Origin: UBA5336 sp964412785
GTDB taxonomy: Bacteria; Pseudomonadota; Alphaproteobacteria; Caulobacterales; Hyphomonadaceae
Assembly (NCBI GenBank): GCA_964412785.1
Contig: CAYPQD010000009.1
Coordinates: forward strand, 1-64,000
DNA length: 64,000 bases
Direction: 5' to 3'
How positions within the stretch are numbered: position 1 is the first letter of the stretch; every line of letters begins with the position of its first letter. The translations under genes were made by a program, and so were the position numbers. Shown here in pieces: positions 8,056 through 16,328 of this stretch. The notes below the pieces were generated by a model that was given only the letters and a program-made list of their open reading frames with translations, did no database searches and was not told the DNA's origin.

Positions 8056-9170
8056 GCGACAGCGACACAGCCCACAGCGTTCGGGTCGACCTTGGCGCGC
8101 GGGGGTATGACATTGTGGTGGGGCCCGGGCTGCTCGACCGGGCGGGCGCGCTGGTCGCGCCGCTGGCGGCCCGCCCGCGGGTGTTTGTGCTAAGCGATGA
8201 AACCGTAGCCGGCCTGCATGGCAACCGCCTCGCGGCCGGGCTCGCCGGCGCCGGGCTGGAGGCGGTCCCGCTCGCCCTGCCGCCGGGCGAGGCAACCAAG
8301 TCATGGGACAGCCTCACCACCGTGCTCGACTGGTTGCTGGACGCGAGCGCCGATCGCGCCGACATCCTGATGGCCCTTGGCGGCGGTGTCATCGGCGACC
8401 TCGCGGGCCTCGCCGCAGCGCTGATGAAGCGTGGCATGGGGCTGGTGCAGGCGCCGACCACCCTGCTCGCCCAGGTCGACAGTTCCGTCGGCGGCAAGAC
8501 GGCGATCAACACACGCCACGGCAAGAATTTGGTCGGCGCCTTCTACCAGCCGCGCCTTGTCATCGCCGACACCGTGGTGCTGCAGACCCTGCCGGAGCGC
8601 GAGCGCCGCGCCGGCTATGCCGAGATCGTCAAGTATGGGCTGATTGATGCGCCGGACGTCTTTGACCGGCTGGAAGCGGCCGGGGCACAGGTCATGGCGC
8701 TGGAGGCGGGGCCGCTCGCCCACGCCATCGCCGAGAGCTGCCGTGCCAAGTCGCGTATCGTCGCCGCCGACGAGCGCGAGGGCGGGCTGCGGGCCCTGCT
8801 CAACCTTGGCCATACCTTTGCCCATGCCCTGGAAGCGGCGAACGGCTACCGGGCGAGCCTGCTGCATGGCGAGGCGGTCGGCTGCGGCCTCGCCCTGGCT
8901 GCGCGCTATTCGGTCCGCCTTGGCCTGATGGGCGAGGGCGAGGCGCAGCGCGCCGAACGCGTGCTCGCCGCCGCAGGCCTTGCCACCCGGATCGGCGATC
9001 TCGACGGCGGACCCTACACCCCGGCAGACCTCGCCCGCCTGATGGTGCAGGACAAGAAGGCCCGGGCCGGCCGCGTGCCGCTCATCCTGATGCGCGGGAT
9101 CGGCCGCGCCTTCATCCATCCCGATGCGGACCTCGATGATGTCCGCAGCTTCCTAGCAAAAGACGCCTGA
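8052..9170 (+). CDS. aroB: 3-dehydroquinate synthase
   Basis: NAD- and zinc-dependent enzyme that converts DAHP to 3-dehydroquinate, step two of the shikimate pathway. The TTG start at 8052 is chosen because GGAGG (8042-8046) precedes it by 5 bases and it overlaps the aroK stop (TTGA). The frame is open upstream but only as an aroK shadow. Family features are GGGVIGDLAGLAAALMKRG (NAD loop), PTTLLAQVDSSVGGKT, the zinc-site E in GYAEIVKYG, and LNLGHTFAHALE and LHGEAV with the zinc His residues. Length (372) is normal. Confidence 0.95.
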   Translation: MSDSDTAHSVRVDLGARGYDIVVGPGLLDRAGALVAPLAARPRVFVLSDETVAGLHGNRLAAGLAGAGLEAVPLALPPGEATKSWDSLTTVLDWLLDASADRADILMALGGGVIGDLAGLAAALMKRGMGLVQAPTTLLAQVDSSVGGKTAINTRHGKNLVGAFYQPRLVIADTVVLQTLPERERRAGYAEIVKYGLIDAPDVFDRLEAAGAQVMALEAGPLAHAIAESCRAKSRIVAADEREGGLRALLNLGHTFAHALEAANGYRASLLHGEAVGCGLALAARYSVRLGLMGEGEAQRAERVLAAAGLATRIGDLDGGPYTPADLARLMVQDKKARAGRVPLILMRGIGRAFIHPDADLDDVRSFLAKDA

Positions 9171-9194
9171 AGTCGACGGCGCAAGCGGCCTCCC

Positions 9195-10457
9195 ATGATT
9201 ATCGGTACCATCCTGTCCATCCTCGTCCTCCTGATGCTGTCGGGCTTCTTTTCCGGATCGGAGACCGCGCTCACCGCAGCCTCGCGCGCGCGCATGCACC
9301 TGCTGGAGAAGGAAGGCGACCCCCGCGCCAAGGCCGTCAACCACCTGCTGGAGAACAAGGAAAACCTGATCGGCGCGGTCCTGCTCGGCAACAATCTCGT
9401 CAACATCCTCGCCTCGGCCCTCGCCACGTCCCTGTTCATCAAAGCGTTCGGCCCGGGCGGGCTCGCGACGGCGGCGGCGACGGCGGTGATGACGGTGCTG
9501 GTGCTGGTGTTCTCCGAGGTCCTTCCGAAGACCTATGCGATCACTCGCCCGGACCGGATGGCGATGAGCGTTGCCCGCCCGATCGGCTGGCTGGTTGCTG
9601 CCGTGGGCTGGCTGGTTGTCGGCATCCAGGCGGTTGTCAGAACCACGCTGCGCACCTTTGGCGTGCGGGAAGCGAACGACATGGTCAGCCCCGATGAGGA
9701 GATCCGCAGCGTCCTTGACCTCCACCACGCCGAGGGAGCGGTTGACACCGCCCACCGCTCACGGCTCGTCGGCGCGCTCGATCTCGCTGGCATGACGGTG
9801 GAGGAGGTGATGATCCACCGCAAGAACATCAACATGCTGGACGCCGACCTGCCGCCGCGCGAGCTGGTGATGAAGGCGCTGGCGAGCCCGCACACCCGCA
9901 TCCCGCTCTACCGCGGCGACCAGGAGGAGATCATCGGCATCCTTCACGCCAAGGACCTGCTGAGGGCGGTGGCGCCAAAATCCAGCGACATTGATGCCCT
10001 GAACGTGGAGGAGATCATGCGCGAGCCCTGGTTCATCCCGGAGACCACGCCGGTGCAGGACCAACTCGACCAGTTCCTCGGCCGGCGCAGTCACTTTGCC
10101 CTCGTCGTTGACGAGTATGGCGGCCTGTCCGGTCTCGTCACCTTGGAGGATATCCTGGAGGAGATTGTCGGCGACATCCGCGACGAGCATGACGTGATTG
10201 TCGAGGGCGTGCGTCCGCAGCCGGACGGGGCGGTCAATGTCGATGGCTGGGTGACGATCCGCGACCTCAACCGGGCGACGGGATGGGACCTGCCGGATGA
10301 GGGCGCGGTGACGGTCGCCGGCCTGGTCATCCATGAGGCGCAGACCATCCCCGATCCCGGCCAGCGCTTCGTCTTCCACGGCCACCAGTTCGACATCCTG
10401 AGGCGTCAGCGCAACCAGATCACGGGGCTGAAGGTCCGGGTCTTGGTCGACGAGTAA
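9195..10457 (+). CDS. HlyC/CorC family protein (DUF21, CBS pair, CorC_HlyC domain)
   Basis: 420-residue membrane protein with four hydrophobic segments in the N-terminal DUF21/CNNM-like domain (FSGSETALTAASRARM is the family signature), a paired CBS region (about 205-330, including DEYGGLSGLVTLEDILEEIVGDI) and a C-terminal transporter-associated domain. Relatives are linked to Mg2+ or Co2+ transport or efflux. It follows aroB by 24 bases and may be co-transcribed. Its TAA stop codon is the first three bases of repeat R1 copy B (TAATACCA), so the repeat abuts or defines the 3' end. Confidence 0.9.
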   Translation: MIIGTILSILVLLMLSGFFSGSETALTAASRARMHLLEKEGDPRAKAVNHLLENKENLIGAVLLGNNLVNILASALATSLFIKAFGPGGLATAAATAVMTVLVLVFSEVLPKTYAITRPDRMAMSVARPIGWLVAAVGWLVVGIQAVVRTTLRTFGVREANDMVSPDEEIRSVLDLHHAEGAVDTAHRSRLVGALDLAGMTVEEVMIHRKNINMLDADLPPRELVMKALASPHTRIPLYRGDQEEIIGILHAKDLLRAVAPKSSDIDALNVEEIMREPWFIPETTPVQDQLDQFLGRRSHFALVVDEYGGLSGLVTLEDILEEIVGDIRDEHDVIVEGVRPQPDGAVNVDGWVTIRDLNRATGWDLPDEGAVTVAGLVIHEAQTIPDPGQRFVFHGHQFDILRRQRNQITGLKVRVLVDE

Positions 10458-10574
10458 TACCAAGCCGCATGGACGCAAAACCGATCCTTGCAGCGCGAAG
10501 CCGAGCGCCACTGCGCGTCGGCGCCCCAGTCGCCGTAACCGCGGATGGGGCTTCATCCGCGGACATTGGTATGA
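10455..10574 (-). repeat. Dispersed intergenic repeat R1, copy B (inverted orientation)
   Basis: Bounded by TAATACCA (10455) and TTGGTATGA (to 10574) and read on the minus strand relative to copy A. The hairpin arms CCGCGGATG (10539-10547) and CATCCGCGG (10554-10562) form 9 perfect pairs with a 6-base loop. The core GGCGCCGACGCGC and the GATCGGTTTTG..TCCATGC segment match copy A. It contains the corC stop codon. The rest of the gap to the TonB receptor (10575-10727) shows no other clear element. Confidence 0.85.
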
Positions 10575-10727
10575 CGGGGAGCTGCGGCATCGCGGCAACA
10601 GGCCGGGACAATCCATGTGCAGTGCAACAGGTTTTACCGTCCAGACATCAAACTGTCGTCTGAGCGTCACGCCGGCGCGCTACCTCGACGGGTCAGCATT
10701 CCTCCCACTCTGCGCCGGAGACAGTTT

Positions 10728-13049
10728 ATGAAAGCCCCCCTGTTCGGCACGGCCTCGGCCGTCGCCCTTGTGACCCTGTTTGCCCCGACCGCCGCCGCCC
10801 AGGCCGAGGCGGAAGAGCAGCCGATCGTCCTCAACACCGTCACCGTGACGGTGCAGAAGCGCGAGGAGGCGCTGCGCGACGTGCCGCTGGCGATCTCCGC
10901 CCTCGACGCGGAAACCCTGGACGACCTCAACCTCGACGAGTTCGACCAGCTCGCCCGCTTCGTGCCGGGCTTCGAGGTGCAGGAGCAGAGCCCGAACAAT
11001 CCGGGCTTCGTGATCCGCGGCATCACCTCAGACAGCGGCGAGGCAAATATCGAGCCGCGGATCGCCGTGTTCCAGGACGGCGTCTCGATCTCGCGCTCGC
11101 GCGGCTCGATCGTGGAACTGTTCGACCTGGAGCGGGTCGAGGTCGCCAAGGGCCCGCAGCCGACCCTGTTCGGGCGCGGCGCGCTGATCGGCGGTGTCAA
11201 CGTGATCCAGGCCAAGGCTGACGATGAGTGGGCCGGACGGTTCACCGTCGGACAGGGCAATTTCGACGAAATCTATCTCGACGGCTTCCTGACCGGCCCG
11301 ATCATTGAAGACCTGCTTGCCTTCAGGGTCGCGGCCCGCATGCGCAAGCGCGATGGCTATGTGGAGAGCGTCAATCCTCAGGAAGAGGATTTCAACAGCC
11401 AGGACATGACTGCGCTGCGCGCCTCGCTGGCATTCACGCCGAGCGACGACCTGCGCTTCGACCTGATCTTCAACGTCCAGGACGACAGCCCGTCGGGCAC
11501 CAGCTTCAAGTCCGGCAGCTTTGTCCCGCGCCAAGGATATTCGACGCTGCCCTGGCAGCCGGCCAACCTCAACACCTTCGGCGACTTCCTCGATGGCAAG
11601 GATCTCGGGCTTGAGCGCGAGGTGCGCTCAACCACCCTGCTCGCCGACTGGACGATCAATGACACCCTGACGCTGACCTCGATCACCGGCGCGCGCAGCT
11701 TCGAGAGCGTTGAGGTGTTCGACCCGGACGGCTTTGGCCTGCCGCTGCTGATCTTCGCAGAGGACGCCGAGGGCGACCAGTTCAGCCAGGAGGTGCGCCT
11801 CAACTATGATGCCGGCGGCGCCTTCCGCGGCTTTGCCGGGGTCTCATATCTCAAGGAAGACGGCCGCCAGAACGTGCCGCTGACCTATGACGAGCGCGCC
11901 GTCCAGGCCCTGCTCGGCGGCCTGCTGGTGCCGCCGGACGCGCCGCCGGTGGACGCCCTGCCGGACTTCAACCTCGCCTTCTTCCTTGCGACCGGCCAGG
12001 TCCTGCCGCTCAAGCCGATCCACAATGAGTTCTACGCCAACACCGGCCAGACCGAGAGCCTGGACCTGTTCGCCGACGGCACGTTTGCCGTGTCGGACCG
12101 GCTGGAGCTGACCGCCGGCCTGCGCTGGACCGAGGACGAGAAGACCACCGGCATTGAGGTCGGCAACCTCAACGGGCCGAGCAATTTGACCTTTGGCGGC
12201 ATCTTCGTGACCGCCGCGACCCCGGCTGCGCCGACCGCGACCGGCGTCGGCCGCCTGACCGAGAGCGACACCTTTGACGGCGTCACCTGGCGTCTCGCCG
12301 CCAGGTACGAACTCAGCGACCAGTGGAACGTGTTCGCCAACCATGCCCGCGGCCGGCGCCCGGAGGTCATCACCGCCTCGACCACCAATGCGTCCGAGCG
12401 CTTCGGGACCCTGCCGGCAGAAGAGGTCGACAGCTATGAGATCGGCGCCAAGGGCCTGATCCTCGGCGGAGACCTCGCCCTCGACGCCTCGGTGTTCTAC
12501 TATGACTATACCAATTTCCAGACCTCGATCGTCGACGACAATGGCGTGATCGTGCCGCTCAATGCCGGCAATGCGACCAGCTATGGTATCGAGACCCAGG
12601 CCAACTGGCTCGTCTCCGACAAGCTCAGCGTCGTGGCCAGCTATGGCTACAACCGTGCCCGCTTCGAGGACGAGGTGAATGGCCAGCCGCAGCAATTCGG
12701 CGGCAACAAGCTGCGCCTGTCGCCGGACCACACCGCCTCCCTGTCGGGCCGGTTTCTCGTCGACACCGCGTTCGGTGAACTCAGGCTGGTGCCGAGCTAT
12801 ACCTGGCAGTCTGAGGTCTTCTTCGATAACACCGAGCGGGAACTGATCAGCGAGCGCGCCTATGGCCTGCTGAACCTCAACGCCGATCTTGATGTCGGCG
12901 ACGGATTCCTGCTGTCGACCTATGTCAGCAACGCGCTGGATGAGGAGTATATCATCGACGCGGGCAACACCGGCGACGCCTTCGGCATCCCGACCTTCAT
13001 CGCCGGCTCGCCGCGCTTCTACGGCTTCCGTGCCACGAAGGAATTCTAG
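10728..13049 (+). CDS. TonB-dependent outer-membrane receptor
   Basis: 773 residues. Signal peptide (SAVALVTLFAPTAAAQA), a TonB-box-like VTVTVQKREE, a plug domain (about 45-155, with VPLAISALDAE and the VEVAKGPQPTLFGRGALIGGV signature) and a 22-strand-type barrel ending in the aromatic terminal RATKEF, as required for BAM insertion. It imports a ligand, often a siderophore or similar, using TonB energy; the substrate is not evident. ATG 10728 is chosen over the longer frame because CGGAGA lies just upstream and the signal peptide follows directly. It converges with the MFS gene. Confidence 0.92.
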   Translation: MKAPLFGTASAVALVTLFAPTAAAQAEAEEQPIVLNTVTVTVQKREEALRDVPLAISALDAETLDDLNLDEFDQLARFVPGFEVQEQSPNNPGFVIRGITSDSGEANIEPRIAVFQDGVSISRSRGSIVELFDLERVEVAKGPQPTLFGRGALIGGVNVIQAKADDEWAGRFTVGQGNFDEIYLDGFLTGPIIEDLLAFRVAARMRKRDGYVESVNPQEEDFNSQDMTALRASLAFTPSDDLRFDLIFNVQDDSPSGTSFKSGSFVPRQGYSTLPWQPANLNTFGDFLDGKDLGLEREVRSTTLLADWTINDTLTLTSITGARSFESVEVFDPDGFGLPLLIFAEDAEGDQFSQEVRLNYDAGGAFRGFAGVSYLKEDGRQNVPLTYDERAVQALLGGLLVPPDAPPVDALPDFNLAFFLATGQVLPLKPIHNEFYANTGQTESLDLFADGTFAVSDRLELTAGLRWTEDEKTTGIEVGNLNGPSNLTFGGIFVTAATPAAPTATGVGRLTESDTFDGVTWRLAARYELSDQWNVFANHARGRRPEVITASTTNASERFGTLPAEEVDSYEIGAKGLILGGDLALDASVFYYDYTNFQTSIVDDNGVIVPLNAGNATSYGIETQANWLVSDKLSVVASYGYNRARFEDEVNGQPQQFGGNKLRLSPDHTASLSGRFLVDTAFGELRLVPSYTWQSEVFFDNTERELISERAYGLLNLNADLDVGDGFLLSTYVSNALDEEYIIDAGNTGDAFGIPTFIAGSPRFYGFRATKEF

Positions 13050-13079
13050 GGCGTCTTGCGGACCCTTGGGCGGACGCGA

Positions 13080-14306
13080 TCAGGCCGCCGGGGCGGGGTG
13101 GTCGCGGCCGGCGAGGCTCAGCGCGTACAGGAACAGGCCGGAGACGATCGCCGCAGCAATCACCAGCGGCAGCACCGGCGCGACCATGTAGGCGCCCGCT
13201 CCGAGCAGCGGGCCGATCACGAAGCCGGCCGGCGGGGCGGCGGCCAGGAGCGCGGCGGCCGCGCCCTGCTCGGGTCGGGCGACAGACAGGCTGCCCATTG
13301 CATTGACCGCCGGGATGATCAGCGCGCCGCCGGCACCGACCAGGGCGAAGCAGGCGCACAGCGCCCAGAAGGGCGCGGCCAGGGCGACGCCGACCAGTCC
13401 GGCACTGACAGCGGCAAGGCCGGGGATAAGCATCCGGCGCGGCGGCGGCTTCACACGTGCCACATAGCCGAACTGCACCACCACCAGCGCTACCGCCATG
13501 CTGGCGAAGGCGAGCCCGGCCCATTGCACCGCCTCGGCCCGCTCCAGCAGGTAGCGGTCCTTGACCAGCCAGGCGAGCGTCTGCTGGATGCCTCCGAGGG
13601 CCACGAAATAGCAGAACAGGAAAATCAGGAAGGGGCGCACGCGCGGGTCCATCAGGCGCAGCGGTGGCGGGCGCGCGGCGCCGCGCCCCTGTCCCGGGCT
13701 GCGCGGCAGGACAATCCCGATCACCAGCGCTGCGGCCCATGACACCACGACGCTCGCCCACAGGGGAGCCAGCGCGCCGAATGGCGCAAGCCCCGCCGCC
13801 AGCGCCGGGCCGAGGATGGAGCCAATATTCATCGCCGCGCCGAGCAGCCCCATGCCGGCGGCCCGGGTCTCCGCCGTCGTCGCCTCGGTCATCGCGGCAA
13901 AGGCTGAGGGTTGCAGGCCGGGTGACAGCAATCCGAAGGACAGGCGCGCCACAGCCAGCAGGAGAAACGCGGCGAGCCCGGTGACAAGGCCCGCCAGCGC
14001 CGCGTTGAGAGCGAGGATGAAGGCGGCGTTGGTCAGGCCCATGAAGCCGAGCGAGACCATCATGATCCGCTTGCGTCCGAACCGGTTCGCCAGCCGCCCC
14101 CAGAACGGGGTCAGGAGGGCGAACACCAGCGCGGAGAAGGTGAGGATACCGGCCACCTCGATCTCGGTGAGGCCGGCATCGCGCGCCAGCGGCGCGGCAA
14201 CAACGAAGCTGACCGTGAAGCCGACGCCCATCGACACCAGGCCAAGGGCGATGGCCCATTGCTGGAGCCGGGTCAGCGGGGCGAGCGGCGTCTCTGGGGT
14301 CATCAT
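13080..14306 (-). CDS. Major facilitator superfamily transporter
   Basis: 408 residues with about 12 hydrophobic segments and the MFS loop 2-3 motif GRLANRFGRKRIM after the second helix. LSFGLLSPGLQPSAFAAM and GPALAAGLAPFG recall drug-efflux or metabolite-exporter branches. The upstream in-frame extension to 14816 is only the antisense of yggT. The double ATG at 14306/14303 after GCAGG is the likely start. The partner gene and substrate are unknown. It converges with the TonB receptor with a 30-base gap. Confidence 0.85.
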   Translation of the reverse strand: MMTPETPLAPLTRLQQWAIALGLVSMGVGFTVSFVVAAPLARDAGLTEIEVAGILTFSALVFALLTPFWGRLANRFGRKRIMMVSLGFMGLTNAAFILALNAALAGLVTGLAAFLLLAVARLSFGLLSPGLQPSAFAAMTEATTAETRAAGMGLLGAAMNIGSILGPALAAGLAPFGALAPLWASVVVSWAAALVIGIVLPRSPGQGRGAARPPPLRLMDPRVRPFLIFLFCYFVALGGIQQTLAWLVKDRYLLERAEAVQWAGLAFASMAVALVVVQFGYVARVKPPPRRMLIPGLAAVSAGLVGVALAAPFWALCACFALVGAGGALIIPAVNAMGSLSVARPEQGAAAALLAAAPPAGFVIGPLLGAGAYMVAPVLPLVIAAAIVSGLFLYALSLAGRDHPAPAA

Positions 14307-14462
14307 TACCTGCCTGTCTTTCAGCCAAGGTATGGCGAAGCCGGGGGCCTGCCAATCGCGCCCGGTCCATGACGTTGCGGCAGGGCGTGCGGCGCGCCGC
14401 GGCCTTGCCGGCGGGCCCCGGGGCCGTCTAGAAGCTCGGAGACCTACAGAACGGAGCCTGCC

Positions 14463-14759
14463 TTGACAGCCCTCTACGCCTATCTGGTCTATCCGGTCCT
14501 GACCCTGCTGATCTTCATCCTGTTCGCCTATGTGGTGTTCAGCTGGCTGGTGGTCGGCGGGGTGGTGTCGATGCACAATCCGACGGCGCGGCAGATCTAC
14601 CAGATGCTGGCAAGCGTGATCGAGCCGCTGACCCGGCCGATCCAGCGCGTGGTGCCACCGCTCGGCCAGCTTGACCTGTCTGTGTTCATCCTCGGGCTGG
14701 CCCTGTTCTTCGCCCGGGATTGGCTGTTCCCTCGGCTGATGCTCGGCATGGCATTCTGA
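14463..14759 (+). CDS. YggT family membrane protein
   Basis: 98 residues with two YGGT-type membrane segments, VLTLLIFILFAYVVFSWLV near the N-terminus and LDLSVFILGLALFFARDWLF near the C-terminus, joined by the conserved IEPLTRPIQRVVPPLG segment. Family members are linked to envelope stress, ion homeostasis or septum-associated roles. It starts with TTG at 14463 (GGAG upstream). folD begins 22 bases downstream, so the two are probably co-transcribed. Confidence 0.88.
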   Translation: MTALYAYLVYPVLTLLIFILFAYVVFSWLVVGGVVSMHNPTARQIYQMLASVIEPLTRPIQRVVPPLGQLDLSVFILGLALFFARDWLFPRLMLGMAF

Positions 14760-14781
14760 GGCGGCAGGAGGGGTGAGGCCG

Positions 14782-15669
14782 ATGAGCGCAGCGGCAAGGA
14801 TCGACGGCAAGGCCATCGCGTCCGGCGTGCGCGAACGGGTCGCCGGCGCGGTGGCCGCCCTGCCGGGCCAGCCGACCCTGGCGGTGGTCCTGGTTGGCGA
14901 GGACCCGGCAAGCGAGGTCTATGTCCGCAACAAGGTGCGCCAGACCGAGGCGGCTGGCATGGCATCGCGCCACCACCGCCTGCCGGCGAGCGCCGGACAG
15001 GCCGAAGTCGAGGCGATGATTGAGGGCCTCAACGCCGACCCGCAGGTCGACGGCATCCTCCTGCAGCTGCCGCTTCCGGCCGGGCTGGATTCCGACACCG
15101 CGATCGAGCGGATCGACCCGGCGAAGGATGTTGACGGGCTCACCGAGGCAAGCGCCGGGCGGCTGCTCCTTGGCAAGCCGGGGCTGCGCCCGTGCACCCC
15201 TTCCGGCTGTGTCATCCTCGCGAAGTCGGTGACGGCGGACCTTTCCGGTGCGCATGTGGTGGTGATCGGGCGTTCCATCCTTGTCGGCAAGCCGGCGGCG
15301 CTGCTGTTGCTGGCCGAAAACGCGACGGTGACGATTGCCCATTCGCGGACGCAGGACCTGCCGGCGCTCTGCCGCAGCGCTGACATTCTCGTGCCGGCGG
15401 TCGGCCGGGCGGAGATGGTCAAGGGCGACTGGGTGAAGCCCGGCGCCACGGTGATCGATGTCGGCATCAACCGTGTCCCGGCACCGGACCGGGGTGCCGG
15501 GGCGACCCGGCTGGTCGGTGACTGCGACTTCGCCGCCTGCGCCGCAGTCGCCGGGGCGATCACGCCGGTGCCCGGCGGGGTCGGGCCGATGACAATCGCC
15601 TGCCTGCTGCGCAACACGGTGCTGGCGGCGTGCGCGCGGCGCGGCTGGGATGTGCCGGAGGGGCTGTGA
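14782..15669 (+). CDS. folD: Bifunctional methylene-THF dehydrogenase / methenyl-THF cyclohydrolase
   Basis: Interconverts methylene-, methenyl- and formyl-tetrahydrofolate with NADP in one-carbon metabolism. ATG at 14782 with AGGAGGGG 8 bases upstream is preferred to GTG at 14773. 295 residues with VGEDPASEVYVRNK (catalytic Tyr and Lys), QLPLP, DVDGLT, the Rossmann segment VVVIGRSILVGKPAA, and the C-terminal ITPVPGGVGPMT signature. Length is normal. The next gene starts with GTG overlapping its TGA. Confidence 0.95.
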   Translation: MSAAARIDGKAIASGVRERVAGAVAALPGQPTLAVVLVGEDPASEVYVRNKVRQTEAAGMASRHHRLPASAGQAEVEAMIEGLNADPQVDGILLQLPLPAGLDSDTAIERIDPAKDVDGLTEASAGRLLLGKPGLRPCTPSGCVILAKSVTADLSGAHVVVIGRSILVGKPAALLLLAENATVTIAHSRTQDLPALCRSADILVPAVGRAEMVKGDWVKPGATVIDVGINRVPAPDRGAGATRLVGDCDFAACAAVAGAITPVPGGVGPMTIACLLRNTVLAACARRGWDVPEGL

Positions 15670-15950
15670 CCGCTTGGTTTCACCTGCGCCGCATTGACCG
15701 GGCCTTCGGGCCGATCCTGATCGCGCGGCCGGTCGCCTGGCAGGGCTGGACGGCGCTGGGCGCGACGGCCCTCCTGCTGGTGGCGCTCTCGTTCGGCTGC
15801 GGGCAGTCCCTCTATGAGCGTGACTATTCGGGCGCGGCGCTGTGGCTGGTGCCGGTGGTGCTGACCATGCGGGCAATGTCCTGGCTGACCCGGCAACGCG
15901 GCAGCTATGCCGACCCGCAGGCGGATCGGCTGGCCGCCGTGTTCGACTGA
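15666..15950 (+). CDS. Small membrane protein, unknown function
   Basis: 94 residues from GTG 15666, overlapping the folD stop by four bases (GTGA). It has two hydrophobic stretches, ALGATALLLVALSFG and ALWLVPVVLTMRAMSWL, separated by a short loop with one Cys, and a polar C-terminus. No family was recognised. Coupling to folD suggests co-transcription but not a shared function. The HNH gene follows 19 bases later. Confidence 0.65.
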   Translation: MTAWFHLRRIDRAFGPILIARPVAWQGWTALGATALLLVALSFGCGQSLYERDYSGAALWLVPVVLTMRAMSWLTRQRGSYADPQADRLAAVFD

Positions 15951-15969
15951 GGCGGGCCGGGCCGCGGTC

Positions 15970-16236
15970 ATGAGCCAGCCCTTCGAAGCCCCGCGCTCGG
16001 CGCTGTTCGAGGCGCTCTGGCAGGCTCAGGCCGGGTGCTGCGCGCTGTGCGGCGAGGCGATGCCGCGTCAGCGCTTCGAGCTTGCCCACGCGCGCCTGTG
16101 GACGCGCCTTCGCCCGACCGTCGACCACGTCCGCGCCCGGGCCCGTGGCGGCAGCGACGCTCCGGAGAACCTTCAGCTCGTCCATGCTGCCTGCAACCGG
16201 CTGAAGGGCCGCGGTCCTGCCCGCCCGGCACGGTGA
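15970..16236 (+). CDS. HNH endonuclease domain protein
   Basis: 88 residues. A CALC zinc-knuckle pair near residues 22-25, then TVDHVRARARGGSDAPENL and LVHAACNRLKG give the D-H, N and H-x3-N pattern of HNH nucleases. Small stand-alone HNH proteins occur widely in chromosomes and phages and most have unknown targets. The ATG at 15970 begins just before the conserved region. It sits last in a folD-led string; no methylase or mobile-element gene is near. Confidence 0.8.
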   Translation: MSQPFEAPRSALFEALWQAQAGCCALCGEAMPRQRFELAHARLWTRLRPTVDHVRARARGGSDAPENLQLVHAACNRLKGRGPARPAR

Positions 16237-16328
16237 AACCGCGGCGACGACAAATTCCGGGCGTAATCGTGCTGTTGCCTTGGATGGAAATATCGTAAGA
16301 CGTCTATCCAGTGACGAGGGAGCAGGCC

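Noticed and set aside
10615..10731. A 38-codon frame whose stop overlaps the TonB receptor start (ATGA)
   Set aside because: The ribosome site is poor and the peptide has no membrane helix or motif; the overlap may be chance. Conservation data would be needed to call a leader peptide.
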